From the NCBI GenBank assembly GCA_964415675.1, contig CAYQBG010000001.1, positions 62,001 to 126,000 on the forward strand: DNA of 64,000 nt, read 5' to 3'. The stretch comes from UBA5336 sp964415675. GTDB lineage: Bacteria; Pseudomonadota; Alphaproteobacteria; Caulobacterales; Hyphomonadaceae. This document shows, in pieces, positions 35,168 through 43,739 of the stretch (its first letter is position 1; each line of letters begins with the position of its first letter). Under the pieces are notes generated by a model, which worked only from the letters and a program-made list of their open reading frames with translations, did not search any database and was not told the origin of the DNA. Position numbers and translations under genes: made by a program.

Positions 35168-35869
35168 CTACAGACCGGAATTCCTGTTCCCGGCAGCAAG
35201 ATTCTCCGAGAAACTGTCGAGCGCCAGATTGAGCGCACTGAAATCATGACTCACAAGATCTGCACCCGCCGCTTCAAGCTCTTCGGCGCGGCCGAAACCC
35301 CAGCTCACTCCGATCGTATGAATGCCCGCATTCCGTCCCATCTCCATATCGTGGACGGCATCGCCGATGATCAGCGCCTCATGAGTTTCCGCTCCGGTCG
35401 CCTTCATAGCCTCAACAATCATGGCAGGATCGGGCTTGCCCGGCCCGTCATCGGCACAATGGATCGTGTCGAAAAATTGTTCCAGCGGGTGCATCTCGAA
35501 AATGGCGCGGATGCCCCGCCGCGACTTGCCCGTCGCCATTGCGATCAGCCAGCCATCGCCTGCAAGTCGGTCCAGCGTGTCCATCGCGCCAACGTATAGC
35601 GGCTCGCGAAAATCCGGATCGGCCCGACGCGCGACAAAAGCCTGGCGATAGGCTTCAACGAGCCGGACCAGCTCCGGCGCGGGATAGTCAGCCGGGGCGA
35701 GGCGGCAGCAGGCTTCATCAAGACCAAGTCCGACAATCTTGCGCGTCGCCTCATAGTCCGGCGCTTCGAGCCCGCAGGCCTCAAAAGCGCGCGCCATGGC
35801 TGCGGTAATCACCTCACGGCTGTCAACAATGGTCCCGTCCATATCCCAGATTGCAAGGCGAAGACTCAT
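35168..35869 (-). CDS. HAD-superfamily hydrolase (phosphoglycolate-phosphatase-like)
   Basis: Haloacid dehalogenase-fold phosphatase of 233 residues. Motif I is DMDGTIVD near residues 9-16, motif II Thr/Ser is in ATGKSRRG near 115, the Lys is in KPDPAMI near 150, and motif IV is IIGDAVHDMEMG near 170. The cap domain is helical (type I). The ATG overlaps the RluC-type gene stop by four bases (ATGA). The substrate is unknown. Confidence 0.87.
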   Translation of the reverse strand: MSLRLAIWDMDGTIVDSREVITAAMARAFEACGLEAPDYEATRKIVGLGLDEACCRLAPADYPAPELVRLVEAYRQAFVARRADPDFREPLYVGAMDTLDRLAGDGWLIAMATGKSRRGIRAIFEMHPLEQFFDTIHCADDGPGKPDPAMIVEAMKATGAETHEALIIGDAVHDMEMGRNAGIHTIGVSWGFGRAEELEAAGADLVSHDFSALNLALDSFSENLAAGNRNSGL

Positions 35870-36864
35870 TCGAACGGCTCCATCGGATCGGCGCCGGCCA
35901 GGTCCTCGATGAATCCAAGGGTCTCGAAGGTCTCGACCATACACGGCGGCAAAGGCGCGATGAGTTTCAGCGGCCGGCCAGTCTTGCGAGGCACAATGAG
36001 AGCGCGGGCATGCAGATGCAGGCCCGGAGCGATTCCACCGGGAACCTCCCTTCGCGAGGGATACTTGTCATCGCCGAGGATGGATGTGCCAATTTCGCTC
36101 ATATGGAAGCGTAGCTGGTGCATGCGCCCGGTCTCGGGCTTGAGCGCGACCCAGGCCGCACGCTGGGCGGCCTGAGAGACAACGGCATAATCGGTGATGG
36201 CATGGCGCGCGCCCTCCTCGCCCTGACGGGCAGCGCGCATTCGCTCGCGCGCCTCACCGGGCCCTGCGCCTTTGGCCATCCATCCCCTCAGCTGCCCCGC
36301 GGGCGGATTAGGGACACCGACAGTCACCGCCCAATAGATTTTCGCCATGTCGCGCGATCGGAAAAGGTCACCAAGACGTGCGGCGGCCGCCGGATGACGC
36401 GCCAGGAGCAGAATGCCGGACGTCTCACGGTCAAGCCGGTGCACCAGTCGCGGCTTGTGACCGTTTTCGCTCAATGCGCCCAGCATGCCGTCGATATGGC
36501 GACCCTGTCCCGTCCCACCCTGAACAGCAATGCCGGCAGGCTTGTTGAGGGCAATGAGTTCATCATCACTATGAATCACAAGGCTGTGCATGAAGGCTGC
36601 ATCACGGTCACTGACCGCGTTCTGTCGGGCCGCATCCTCTCCGCCTGTACGCCATTGATCAGGCTTCACAGGCGGCAGGCGCACCTCCTGTCCGGCCTCC
36701 AGCCGCGTGCTGGCTTTCGCGCGGGCGCCATCGACGCGGACCTGCCCGGTCCGCAACAGTTTCTGGATCTCGCCCTGCGTCAGAGTGAGGCGACGCTTGA
36801 TCCAGCGGTCCAGACGCGCGCCGGCTTCCTCGCGCTTAACAGTCTCAGTGACGATCCCACTCAT
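35866..36864 (-). CDS. RluC/RluD-family 23S rRNA pseudouridine synthase
   Basis: Protein of 332 residues. An N-terminal S4 RNA-binding domain (EAGARLDRWIKRRL and IQKLLRTGQVRVDG) precedes the pseudouridine synthase domain with the catalytic Asp in HRLDRETSG near residue 150. Specificity is probably 23S rRNA of the RluC type, not certain. Its ends overlap crcB and the HAD gene by four bases each, indicating one translationally coupled operon. Confidence 0.9.
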   Translation of the reverse strand: MSGIVTETVKREEAGARLDRWIKRRLTLTQGEIQKLLRTGQVRVDGARAKASTRLEAGQEVRLPPVKPDQWRTGGEDAARQNAVSDRDAAFMHSLVIHSDDELIALNKPAGIAVQGGTGQGRHIDGMLGALSENGHKPRLVHRLDRETSGILLLARHPAAAARLGDLFRSRDMAKIYWAVTVGVPNPPAGQLRGWMAKGAGPGEARERMRAARQGEEGARHAITDYAVVSQAAQRAAWVALKPETGRMHQLRFHMSEIGTSILGDDKYPSRREVPGGIAPGLHLHARALIVPRKTGRPLKLIAPLPPCMVETFETLGFIEDLAGADPMEPFE

Positions 36865-37247
36865 GCCAGGAACCGTCTGAGAAGGTGAAAAGCCAGGAAC
36901 AGGGCCATCACCGAACCCACCGTATTGGCCACGGCATAACTCGCCGCCCTTGTATAGGCGCCGTCATTGATCATGTGCACGGTTTCCAGGGAAAAGGCCG
37001 AAAATGTCGTGAACCCACCCAAGAGGCCGACCCCAACGAAAAGGAAAAGATTGTGATGGGTCTCCCCCTGGCTGCGCGCCACCAGCCAGGCCATCAGCAA
37101 GCCTAGCAGCAAACTCCCCACGACATTCACGAAAAAGGTCGCATAAGTGCCCGGTGCATCCGTCAGCCGCACGGCCACGTTTGCAATGCCATAGCGGAAC
37201 ATCGCACCAATGGCCCCGCCGGCCGCGACAAGGAGAAATCCCGACAT
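36861..37247 (-). CDS. crcB: CrcB/Fluc fluoride channel
   Basis: Small membrane protein of 128 residues with four predicted transmembrane helices. Conserved features are GGAIGAMFRYGI near the N-terminus, the Asn in TFFVNVVGS near residue 40, and GLLGGFTTFSAFSLE near 75. These fit the dual-topology fluoride exporter family. The ATG at 37247 is chosen over an upstream frame open to 37382. It sits between two pseudouridine synthase genes; only ten bases precede it, so no fluoride riboswitch fits there. Confidence 0.94.
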   Translation of the reverse strand: MSGFLLVAAGGAIGAMFRYGIANVAVRLTDAPGTYATFFVNVVGSLLLGLLMAWLVARSQGETHHNLFLFVGVGLLGGFTTFSAFSLETVHMINDGAYTRAASYAVANTVGSVMALFLAFHLLRRFLA

Positions 37248-37257
37248 CGGCGCTTCC

Positions 37258-37995
37258 CTACGCGTCTTTGAGCCCCACCGCCAGACCCAGCCGGGCCGCC
37301 AAAGCAGCAAAATCGTCCGGGACCGGCGCGGAATGGGAAAACCTGCCCCCATCGGGGTGTGGGCCCGCGATTTTTGCCGCATGCAGCATCAGCCGCGCCG
37401 CCGGCTCGCCGGCCCCGTAGCGCTCTTCACCGGCAATAATAAGGCCTATCGAACCAAGGTGAACCCGGATCTGGTGCATGCGGCCTGTCACCGGCTTCAG
37501 TTCCATGAGCGCAGACCCGTCACCCTTGGCAAGGGTCCGCCAGTCGGTCATGGCCGTCTGCGACAGCCGGTCAGATAGCTGGCAGACCTGTGCGCGTTCA
37601 CCTTTCCCGTGACGCACGCGACGGATCGGCTGATCGATCCGGCCTTGCCTGCTTGCAGGAAGGTTACCCGTGACAATAGCGAGATAGGTCTTCGCCATCA
37701 GGCGGTCTTCAAAGGCCCGCTGCAGCGCGGCGGCGGCGGGCTTGGTCTGCGCGGCCAGGATGACGCCGGATGTTCCCGCATCGAGGCGATGAGCAAGATG
37801 CGGGCGCTTGCCATTGGAGCGAGCGAAGGCGGCCAGCAGCCGGTCCAGCGTCTGGCCCTCCCGTCCGCCGCGCAACTCGCAGGGCAGGCCTGAGGGCTTG
37901 TTGAGGGCAAGCAGGGCGCGATCCTCATGAATGACGAGACGGCGCGCAAACACCCTTTCCGTCTCGCTCAGATGCAGGACCGGGCGGTTGCGCAT
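37258..37995 (-). CDS. RluA-family pseudouridine synthase
   Basis: Protein of 245 residues lacking an S4 domain. The catalytic Asp is in HRLDAGTSGVIL near residue 71, and RMHQIRVHL near 170 is the usual C-terminal motif. RNA target unknown, either rRNA or tRNA. Its ATG overlaps the rarA stop by one base (TGATG), and it is followed after ten bases by crcB. Confidence 0.9.
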   Translation of the reverse strand: MRNRPVLHLSETERVFARRLVIHEDRALLALNKPSGLPCELRGGREGQTLDRLLAAFARSNGKRPHLAHRLDAGTSGVILAAQTKPAAAALQRAFEDRLMAKTYLAIVTGNLPASRQGRIDQPIRRVRHGKGERAQVCQLSDRLSQTAMTDWRTLAKGDGSALMELKPVTGRMHQIRVHLGSIGLIIAGEERYGAGEPAARLMLHAAKIAGPHPDGGRFSHSAPVPDDFAALAARLGLAVGLKDA

Positions 37996-39305
37996 CAGCT
38001 TTCGCTTCGGGACTTGCGCAGCTGCGCCCAGCGTTTCAGTCGCTCGGCAATCGGCGCTTCGCGCCCCTCCCCCTTTGGCGCATAGAAGACCTCCCGGCCC
38101 ATGCCGTCCGGGAAATAGCCCTGCCCGGAAAAACCATCGGCAGCATCATGGTCATAAGCATAACCTTCGCCATACCCCTCGCGCTTCATCAGTTGCGTCG
38201 GTGCATTGAGGATGTGTTTGGGCGGGCTCAGCGAACCGGTCTCGCGCGCGGCGCGGCGGGCCGCCTTGTAGGCAACATAGGCCGCATTGGATTTTGGCGC
38301 TGTCGCAAGATGTATCACCGCCTGGGCGAGTGACAGTTCGCCCTCCGGGCTGCCAAGCCGCTCATAGGCCCGCGCCGCTTCAGAGGCGATCATCAGCGCC
38401 GTGGGATCTGCCAGGCCAATATCCTCGCTGGCCATGCGGATGAGCCGCCGGGCGAGAAAAAGCGGATCCTCGCCTCCCTCCAGCATCCGCGCGAACCAGT
38501 AAAGCGCAGCATCGGGATCGGATCCGCGCACCGATTTGTGCAAGGCAGAGATAAGGTTGTAATGCCCGTCCCGGTCCTTGTCATAGGCAGGTGCGCGCTT
38601 CTGAAGGGCCGCTGACAGCGCCGCAGCATCGAGCCGTTCACCGACTTTCGCGATCGTGAAGGCCTGTTCGGCGAGATTGAGCAGGTATCGCCCGTCCCCA
38701 TCCGCCATTGCTATGAGTGCGGCACGCGCATCACTGTCGAGTGGGAGTTCACGCGCCTCGGCCGCCTCCGCGCGCGCCAGCAAGGCCGCCATGCCCGCCG
38801 TGTCGAGCCGCTGAAGCACAAGCACGGCGCAGCGTGACAGGAGTGCGCCATTGATCTCGAAACTCGGATTCTCGGTCGTCGCCCCGACAAGCGTGACCAC
38901 GCCGCTCTCGACAAAGGGAAGGAAACCGTCCTGCTGGGCCCGGTTGAAACGATGAATTTCATCGACAAACAGCAGCGTGCCCTGCCCCGTCGTGCGACGT
39001 GCCTCGGCCCTGTCAAAGGCCGCGCGAAGGTCTTTCACGCCCGAAAAAACAGCGCTGATCGCCTCAAGGGCCAGATCACTGCGCGCGGCCAGGAGCCGTG
39101 CGATTGTCGTCTTGCCCACGCCCGGCGGCCCCCAGAGGATGATGGAGCCGAGCCGGCCGGCCTCCAGCATCCGCGTCAGCGTCCCTTGCGGGCCAAGCAG
39201 GTGGTCCTGGCCGACCACGTCCTCCAGCGTCTGCGGTCGCAGCCGGTCGGCCAGCGGCTGCGGTGCGCCTTCGTCAAGCCCGGCAGATGCAAACAGGTCG
39301 GTCAT
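37995..39305 (-). CDS. rarA: Replication-associated recombination protein A (RarA/MgsA)
   Basis: AAA+ ATPase of 436 residues acting at stalled replication forks. Walker A is GPPGVGKTT near residue 55, Walker B is LLFVDEIHRFNRAQQD near 112, and sensor 1 is VTLVGATTENPSFE near 135. The C-terminal region contains HYNLISALHKSVRGSDPDAALYWFARML, typical of the MgsA/RarA C-domain. Confidence 0.94.
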   Translation of the reverse strand: MTDLFASAGLDEGAPQPLADRLRPQTLEDVVGQDHLLGPQGTLTRMLEAGRLGSIILWGPPGVGKTTIARLLAARSDLALEAISAVFSGVKDLRAAFDRAEARRTTGQGTLLFVDEIHRFNRAQQDGFLPFVESGVVTLVGATTENPSFEINGALLSRCAVLVLQRLDTAGMAALLARAEAAEARELPLDSDARAALIAMADGDGRYLLNLAEQAFTIAKVGERLDAAALSAALQKRAPAYDKDRDGHYNLISALHKSVRGSDPDAALYWFARMLEGGEDPLFLARRLIRMASEDIGLADPTALMIASEAARAYERLGSPEGELSLAQAVIHLATAPKSNAAYVAYKAARRAARETGSLSPPKHILNAPTQLMKREGYGEGYAYDHDAADGFSGQGYFPDGMGREVFYAPKGEGREAPIAERLKRWAQLRKSRSES

Positions 39306-39354
39306 CTTGTATCCGATAACCCGGTCAGGGTGTCAGCGAAACCACCTCGCGCGG

Positions 39355-40173
39355 TCAGTTGCCGCGAAAGTCCGGGTCGCGCTTTTCAAGGAAAGCGCGC
39401 ACGCCCTCGCGCTGGTCCTCGCTGAGCGATGTCAGCAGGAACTGGTCACGGTCCATGTAACTTGTGGGCTGGTCGAGCGCCCCGGCGGCCATATTTATGG
39501 CCTGTTTGGTCATTCGCAGCGGTATCGGCGGCACGGCCGCGTATCTCTCGGCGAGCGCCCGCGCGCCCGCCATCGCCTCGCCAGTCGGCACCACTTCATC
39601 GACCAGGCCCCAGTCGCAGGCCATGTCCGCATCAAGGCGCTCACCAAGAATGGTGAACCGCTTGGCACGAGAGGGCCCCATCAGGGCCACGGTTCGCGGA
39701 TTGGACTGCCAGCTCATATTCATGCCAAGCGGCACTTCCGGCAGGCGGAAAACCGCACCCTTGCCGGCGATACGGTGATCGCAAGCCATCGCCAGCGCCA
39801 CACCGCCGCCGATACAATAGCGCTCCACCGCAGCAATGGTCACCTGCTCCAGCTTCTCCCAGGCCGCGCACATATCCGGCCCCGCCTTGAGCGCCTGGCG
39901 CTGTTGCAGGAGCGACGGTCCCTCGCCGTCGCCCCCGCCGAGTTTGCGGGATTTCAGGTCAAAACCGACGGAAAAGGCACCCTTGCCCTGAAGAATGATG
40001 ACCGAGCTTTCCGTGTCCTGATCAAGCCGGCGTGCCAATGCCGTAAGGTCTGCCATCACTTCGTTCGAAAGCGAGTTCATGCCGTCGCCACGGTCGAGTG
40101 TCACGCTGATCACGCGCCCGCTGCGCTCCAGGGACAAAAATTCACCGAATGTCTCCGGCAGTGGCTCGACCAT
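39355..40173 (-). CDS. Enoyl-CoA hydratase/isomerase (crotonase family)
   Basis: Crotonase-fold protein of 272 residues. The oxyanion hole is split between GKGAFSVGFDLKSR near 70 and ERYCIGGGVALAMACDHRIA near 120; the region FRLPEVPLGMNMSW near 145 provides the usual Glu. Function in beta-oxidation or related CoA catabolism is inferred; the substrate is unknown. The ATG at 40173 is preferred; the frame is open to 40296. It stands alone between rarA and a radical SAM gene. Confidence 0.87.
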   Translation of the reverse strand: MVEPLPETFGEFLSLERSGRVISVTLDRGDGMNSLSNEVMADLTALARRLDQDTESSVIILQGKGAFSVGFDLKSRKLGGGDGEGPSLLQQRQALKAGPDMCAAWEKLEQVTIAAVERYCIGGGVALAMACDHRIAGKGAVFRLPEVPLGMNMSWQSNPRTVALMGPSRAKRFTILGERLDADMACDWGLVDEVVPTGEAMAGARALAERYAAVPPIPLRMTKQAINMAAGALDQPTSYMDRDQFLLTSLSEDQREGVRAFLEKRDPDFRGN

Positions 40174-40247
40174 GGCTGTCTCCCGCGCTGAGGTATCTTG
40201 CAAAAGCGCCAGTCTAAGCGTCCTTGTCAGCCCTGCCCAGCCTTGGA

Positions 40248-41195
40248 TCAGGATGAACACGAGCCCCCACCAAGCACGCAGAAACTCGCACACCATGGAT
40301 GGTTCAGTTTAACCGGCTCGGCTGTTGCTTCAGCCAGCGTATCGCCAAGTTCAAATTCCGGCGAGAATGGCAGGAGTGTACAGGCCGTCACGACCGCGCG
40401 CGAAGCGCCCTTGCGGCGTACCACCATACGCTGGCTGGCGCACATGATGTCCGCCGGGTCCTGTCCCAGGATCTGCCAGCATGCCGTTGTGATTTCGGGC
40501 GGATCGTCGCCAGGCACCATTTCCGGGAACAGGACAAGTTGCCGGGGATCGTCGGGATCGATCTCAAGGCCGGCATGCGTGATCAATTCGGCATAGCCCT
40601 TGCGGGCTGAATCCTCGTCCTCGGCCATGGCCTGGCGTCCGGCGAGGCAGACGGCGAAACCGTTCGCGCCCAGCCAGCGAAGTCCTTCGATCGCAATGTC
40701 GAAACTCCCGGCACCGCGCTCTTCATCATGCAGCTCACTGGTAAAATGGTCGAGCGAGACCCGGATCGTTATCCTGTCACCAAAACGCGCCTTCAGCGCT
40801 GTCAGGCCGGCCTGTATCCTGGGTCGCATCATCGGACGCATCGCATTGGTCAGGACAAGCAGGCTATTCCCGCGCGCAAGACAGGCCTCCATGATCTCCA
40901 GGATTTGCGGACACAGGAAGGGCTCGCCGCCCGTGATTCCGATCTCGACCGGCTCGCCTTCGCTCGCCTCGATTTCATCGAGAAACGGCTCGACATCGGC
41001 CAGCGTCAGAAAGACCAGCCGGTCATTGGTCGGCGAGCTTTCGATATAACAGTTGATGCATTCGAGATTGCAAAGCGTGCCGGTGTTAAGCCAAAGTGTC
41101 TTCAGGCCTCGCCAGTCGACACTCCCGCGTGTCTCACCAGTCGCAGTGACATCGCGATCGCGAAACTTTTCGTTGGGAAAATCAATACCATCCAT
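40248..41195 (-). CDS. Radical SAM protein with C-terminal Cys cluster
   Basis: Protein of 315 residues. The radical SAM motif C-N-L-E-C-I-N-C places Cys at 42, 46 and 49 binding the AdoMet-associated 4Fe-4S cluster, followed by GITGGEPFLCP near 82 and IRVSLDHF near 143. Three C-terminal Cys at 302, 306 and 313, in WCASFCVLGGGSC, suggest a SPASM-like second cluster. Such proteins modify peptides or enzymes. No precursor peptide or partner is recognised nearby; suhB lies just upstream. Substrate unknown. Confidence 0.78.
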   Translation of the reverse strand: MDGIDFPNEKFRDRDVTATGETRGSVDWRGLKTLWLNTGTLCNLECINCYIESSPTNDRLVFLTLADVEPFLDEIEASEGEPVEIGITGGEPFLCPQILEIMEACLARGNSLLVLTNAMRPMMRPRIQAGLTALKARFGDRITIRVSLDHFTSELHDEERGAGSFDIAIEGLRWLGANGFAVCLAGRQAMAEDEDSARKGYAELITHAGLEIDPDDPRQLVLFPEMVPGDDPPEITTACWQILGQDPADIMCASQRMVVRRKGASRAVVTACTLLPFSPEFELGDTLAEATAEPVKLNHPWCASFCVLGGGSCSS

Positions 41196-41284
41196 GGCGC
41201 ACAGGCTAACCGGAGTTGCTCGCGCGAAAAGCCCTGATCGGCTCACGACTGCTCACGCTTTCGTGCAGGCCCGGGGCTTCAGGC

Positions 41285-42109
41285 TCAATCCTCATCCAGA
41301 GTCCGGCGGAAGGATTTCGCCTTGCGGAGCCGATCGATCAGCTTGGGATGCAGAGGCTCATTGGCCGCCACGATATTCCCGGTGCTCAAAACATTCCTGC
41401 CGTCAATTTCGTCAACAAAACCGCCCGCCTCCCGCACCAGAACGATGCCGGCTGCGATATCCCAGGCCATGAGGCCGCGCTCCCAGAAACCGTCAAACCG
41501 TCCAGCTGCGACATAAGCGAGATCCAGCGCGGCAGAACCATAACGGCGAATCCCCGCCGTCACGGGGGTCATCGCCGCCAGTTCTCCCCAGAATTCCGAA
41601 TGCGCCTCTTCCGATTTGCCATGATAGGGCGTGCCGGTTGCGATAACGGCCTCGCTCAGCTTGCGCCGGCCGGCCACGATCAGCTTGCGCTGCTCCAGCC
41701 AACAGCCGCGCCCGCGCTCGGCCCAGAAAATTTCATTCTTGGCCACATCATAGACAACGCCGCAAAGCAGCTGACCCTCGCGTTCCAACGCGATGGAAAC
41801 GGCATAATGCGGCTGGCCGTGGAGGAAATTCAGCGTGCCATCGAGCGGGTCGACGATGAAACGGTTCGACTTGTCGGTGCCCGGCACCTCACCGCGCTCT
41901 TCCATCAGGAAGCCATAGCCCGGCCGCGCCTTTGACAGCGCATTGTAGATGATCTCCTCGGCGCGGTGATCGGCATTGGAGACGAAATCAGCCGGGCCCT
42001 TTTTCGAGACCTGGAGATTTTCAACTTCACCGAAATCACGCGCCAATTGGCGCCCGGCTTCGCGCGCGGCCTTGATCATAACCGAACCGACGGGGGAGGG
42101 TTTGGACAT
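41285..42109 (-). CDS. suhB: Inositol monophosphatase family protein (SuhB)
   Basis: Magnesium-dependent phosphatase of 274 residues. The metal-binding DPLDGTLNF lies near residues 92-100, MEER near 70 and WDIAAG near 222. In alphaproteobacteria this gene is normally next to efp, as here. SuhB proteins can also act in rRNA transcription; the physiological substrate is not evident. Confidence 0.92.
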   Translation of the reverse strand: MSKPSPVGSVMIKAAREAGRQLARDFGEVENLQVSKKGPADFVSNADHRAEEIIYNALSKARPGYGFLMEERGEVPGTDKSNRFIVDPLDGTLNFLHGQPHYAVSIALEREGQLLCGVVYDVAKNEIFWAERGRGCWLEQRKLIVAGRRKLSEAVIATGTPYHGKSEEAHSEFWGELAAMTPVTAGIRRYGSAALDLAYVAAGRFDGFWERGLMAWDIAAGIVLVREAGGFVDEIDGRNVLSTGNIVAANEPLHPKLIDRLRKAKSFRRTLDED

Positions 42110-42170
42110 CTCTGGTCCCTGTTAGACAGATTTGGGTTGGATAAATTGCAGAAGAGACGGCGGGGTAGAC

Positions 42171-42260
42171 TCAACGCTCTTCACGCTTTGAACTGGCTAC
42201 ATAATACGCAAGCCCGTAAAATGCTATCCCGTCGGGCACGGCACCCAGCACACTTGTCAC
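42171..42260 (-). CDS. Possible 29-residue membrane-like ORF in the efp-suhB gap
   Basis: In the 231-base gap between efp and suhB, a minus-strand frame opens with GTG and encodes TSVLGAVPDGIAFYGLAYYV before a basic-acidic tail ending SKREER. It looks like one hydrophobic helix. There is no convincing ribosome-binding site and codon use is ordinary to poor. It is listed as a candidate only; the gap otherwise shows nothing I can name. Confidence 0.2.
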   Translation of the reverse strand: MTSVLGAVPDGIAFYGLAYYVASSKREER

Positions 42261-42340
42261 TAAACACTGCCCGTTAGAGGATCGGCGCGACCTGGCACCC
42301 AACTGTATCGGGAACCTCAGCGAGACAGTTTCGCGAACCC

Positions 42341-42907
42341 TTAATCGGATCGGCGCAGATAGGTGCTGTCTGCTGTCTGGACCACGATCTTCTCACCGGT
42401 CCCGACAAAGGGCGGAACCATCACACGCACGCCATTATCGCAGGTCGCCGGCTTGAAACTGTTCGCTGCGGTCTGGCCTTTGACGACTGGCTCGGTCTCG
42501 ACAATTTCCAGCACCACCTGTTCTGGCAGCGCCACACCAATGGGCGTGGTCTCGTAGAACTCGATCTCGACAACCATCCCATCCTGAAGATAAGCGCCCT
42601 GGTCGCCCAGAAAATCGTGCTGGAGTTCGATCTGCTCGAAATTCTCCTGGTTCATGAAGGCATAAGCCTCCCCAGTATCGTAGAGATACTGGTATTCCTT
42701 CTGTTCAAGACGGACTTTCTCAATCGTTTCATTGGCGCGGAAACGCTCATTCAGCTTGGAGCCATTCATCAGGTTGCGCAGCTCGACCTGGTTGAAGGCC
42801 CCGCCCTTGCCCGGCTTGACAGAATTGGTCTTCATCGCGCGCCAGACCTGCCCCTGATGCTCAATCACATTGCCGGGCTTGATTTCGTTGCCATTGATCT
42901 TGGCCAT
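42341..42907 (-). CDS. efp: Elongation factor P
   Basis: Translation factor of 188 residues that relieves ribosome stalling at polyproline. The three-domain EF-P architecture is complete. The modification-site Lys is K34 in KPGKGGAF. No epmA or epmB gene is adjacent, so whether it is modified cannot be judged. Confidence 0.95.
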   Translation of the reverse strand: MAKINGNEIKPGNVIEHQGQVWRAMKTNSVKPGKGGAFNQVELRNLMNGSKLNERFRANETIEKVRLEQKEYQYLYDTGEAYAFMNQENFEQIELQHDFLGDQGAYLQDGMVVEIEFYETTPIGVALPEQVVLEIVETEPVVKGQTAANSFKPATCDNGVRVMVPPFVGTGEKIVVQTADSTYLRRSD

Positions 42908-43031
42908 GTCTTTGTCCTCATCTCAGTCCCCGGCCCAATAGTCTGACATGATCGTCCATCAGACCGGATATGCCGAATCTGCCGAGCAGTTATCGCGTTT
43001 ATGCGCAGCCGACCAGTGCGCGTTTGACTGG

Positions 43032-43706
43032 TCAGGCATCCCGGGCTGCATCCAATTCATCAAAGACGGCATTGAATGCAGCCACGGCGGCTGGTGTCCC
43101 CCCGGGGTGGTTCCAGACTCCCGCACTGACGGCAAGAAAGTCGGCGCCGGCCCGAACCAGACTATCTGCCCGTTCCACCGTGATTCCGCCTATGGCCACG
43201 CAGGGCAGCTCCATTGTCTCCTGCCACCAGCTGAGGATTGCAGGATCGGCAGGCGTCGCGCCGGCTTTGGTCGCGGTCGGGAAGAAACTGCCAAAGGCGA
43301 CATAATCGGCACCCGCCTCACCTGCGAGCATGGCATGGTGGCGGCTGTCCTTGCAGGTCGCGCCTATGATCGCATCGGGCCCGAGAATTCTTCGCGCCTC
43401 GGCCACCGGGACGTCTTCAAGGCCGACATGAACGCCATCGGCGCCGAGTTCCAGCGCCAGTGACGGGCTGTCATTGATCACCACTGCGATGCCGCGCGCC
43501 TGAACAGGTCCCATGATGACTGCTGCCAGTGCACGGGTCGCGCCCTGGTCAATCCCATCGCCATCCTTCAGGCGCAGCTGCACGCAGGCCACATCGCCCG
43601 CGTCCAGCGCGGATATCAACGTCTCGGCAAAACCGTCTATATCAGCGATGACAGGCGGCGTGATCAGGTAGAGGCGCGTGCGTTCGCGCAGGGGAGCTTC
43701 GTTCAT
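43032..43706 (-). CDS. thiE: Thiamine-phosphate synthase
   Basis: Condenses HMP-PP with HET-P to thiamine monophosphate. The TIM-barrel protein of 224 residues shows CVQLRLKDGD near 42, INDSPSLALELGADGVHVGLED near 78, DYVAFGSFFPT near 132 and AIGGIT near 170. The final loop is slightly longer than usual. Other thi genes are not adjacent. Confidence 0.87.
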   Translation of the reverse strand: MNEAPLRERTRLYLITPPVIADIDGFAETLISALDAGDVACVQLRLKDGDGIDQGATRALAAVIMGPVQARGIAVVINDSPSLALELGADGVHVGLEDVPVAEARRILGPDAIIGATCKDSRHHAMLAGEAGADYVAFGSFFPTATKAGATPADPAILSWWQETMELPCVAIGGITVERADSLVRAGADFLAVSAGVWNHPGGTPAAVAAFNAVFDELDAARDA

Positions 43707-43739
43707 GCGGTCGGACTGGAGCCAAACCGCCCGGAAATG

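Noticed and set aside
42110..42340. Possible structured RNA in the efp-suhB gap
   Set aside because: I tried to fold tRNA, tmRNA or known riboswitch patterns here and found none.
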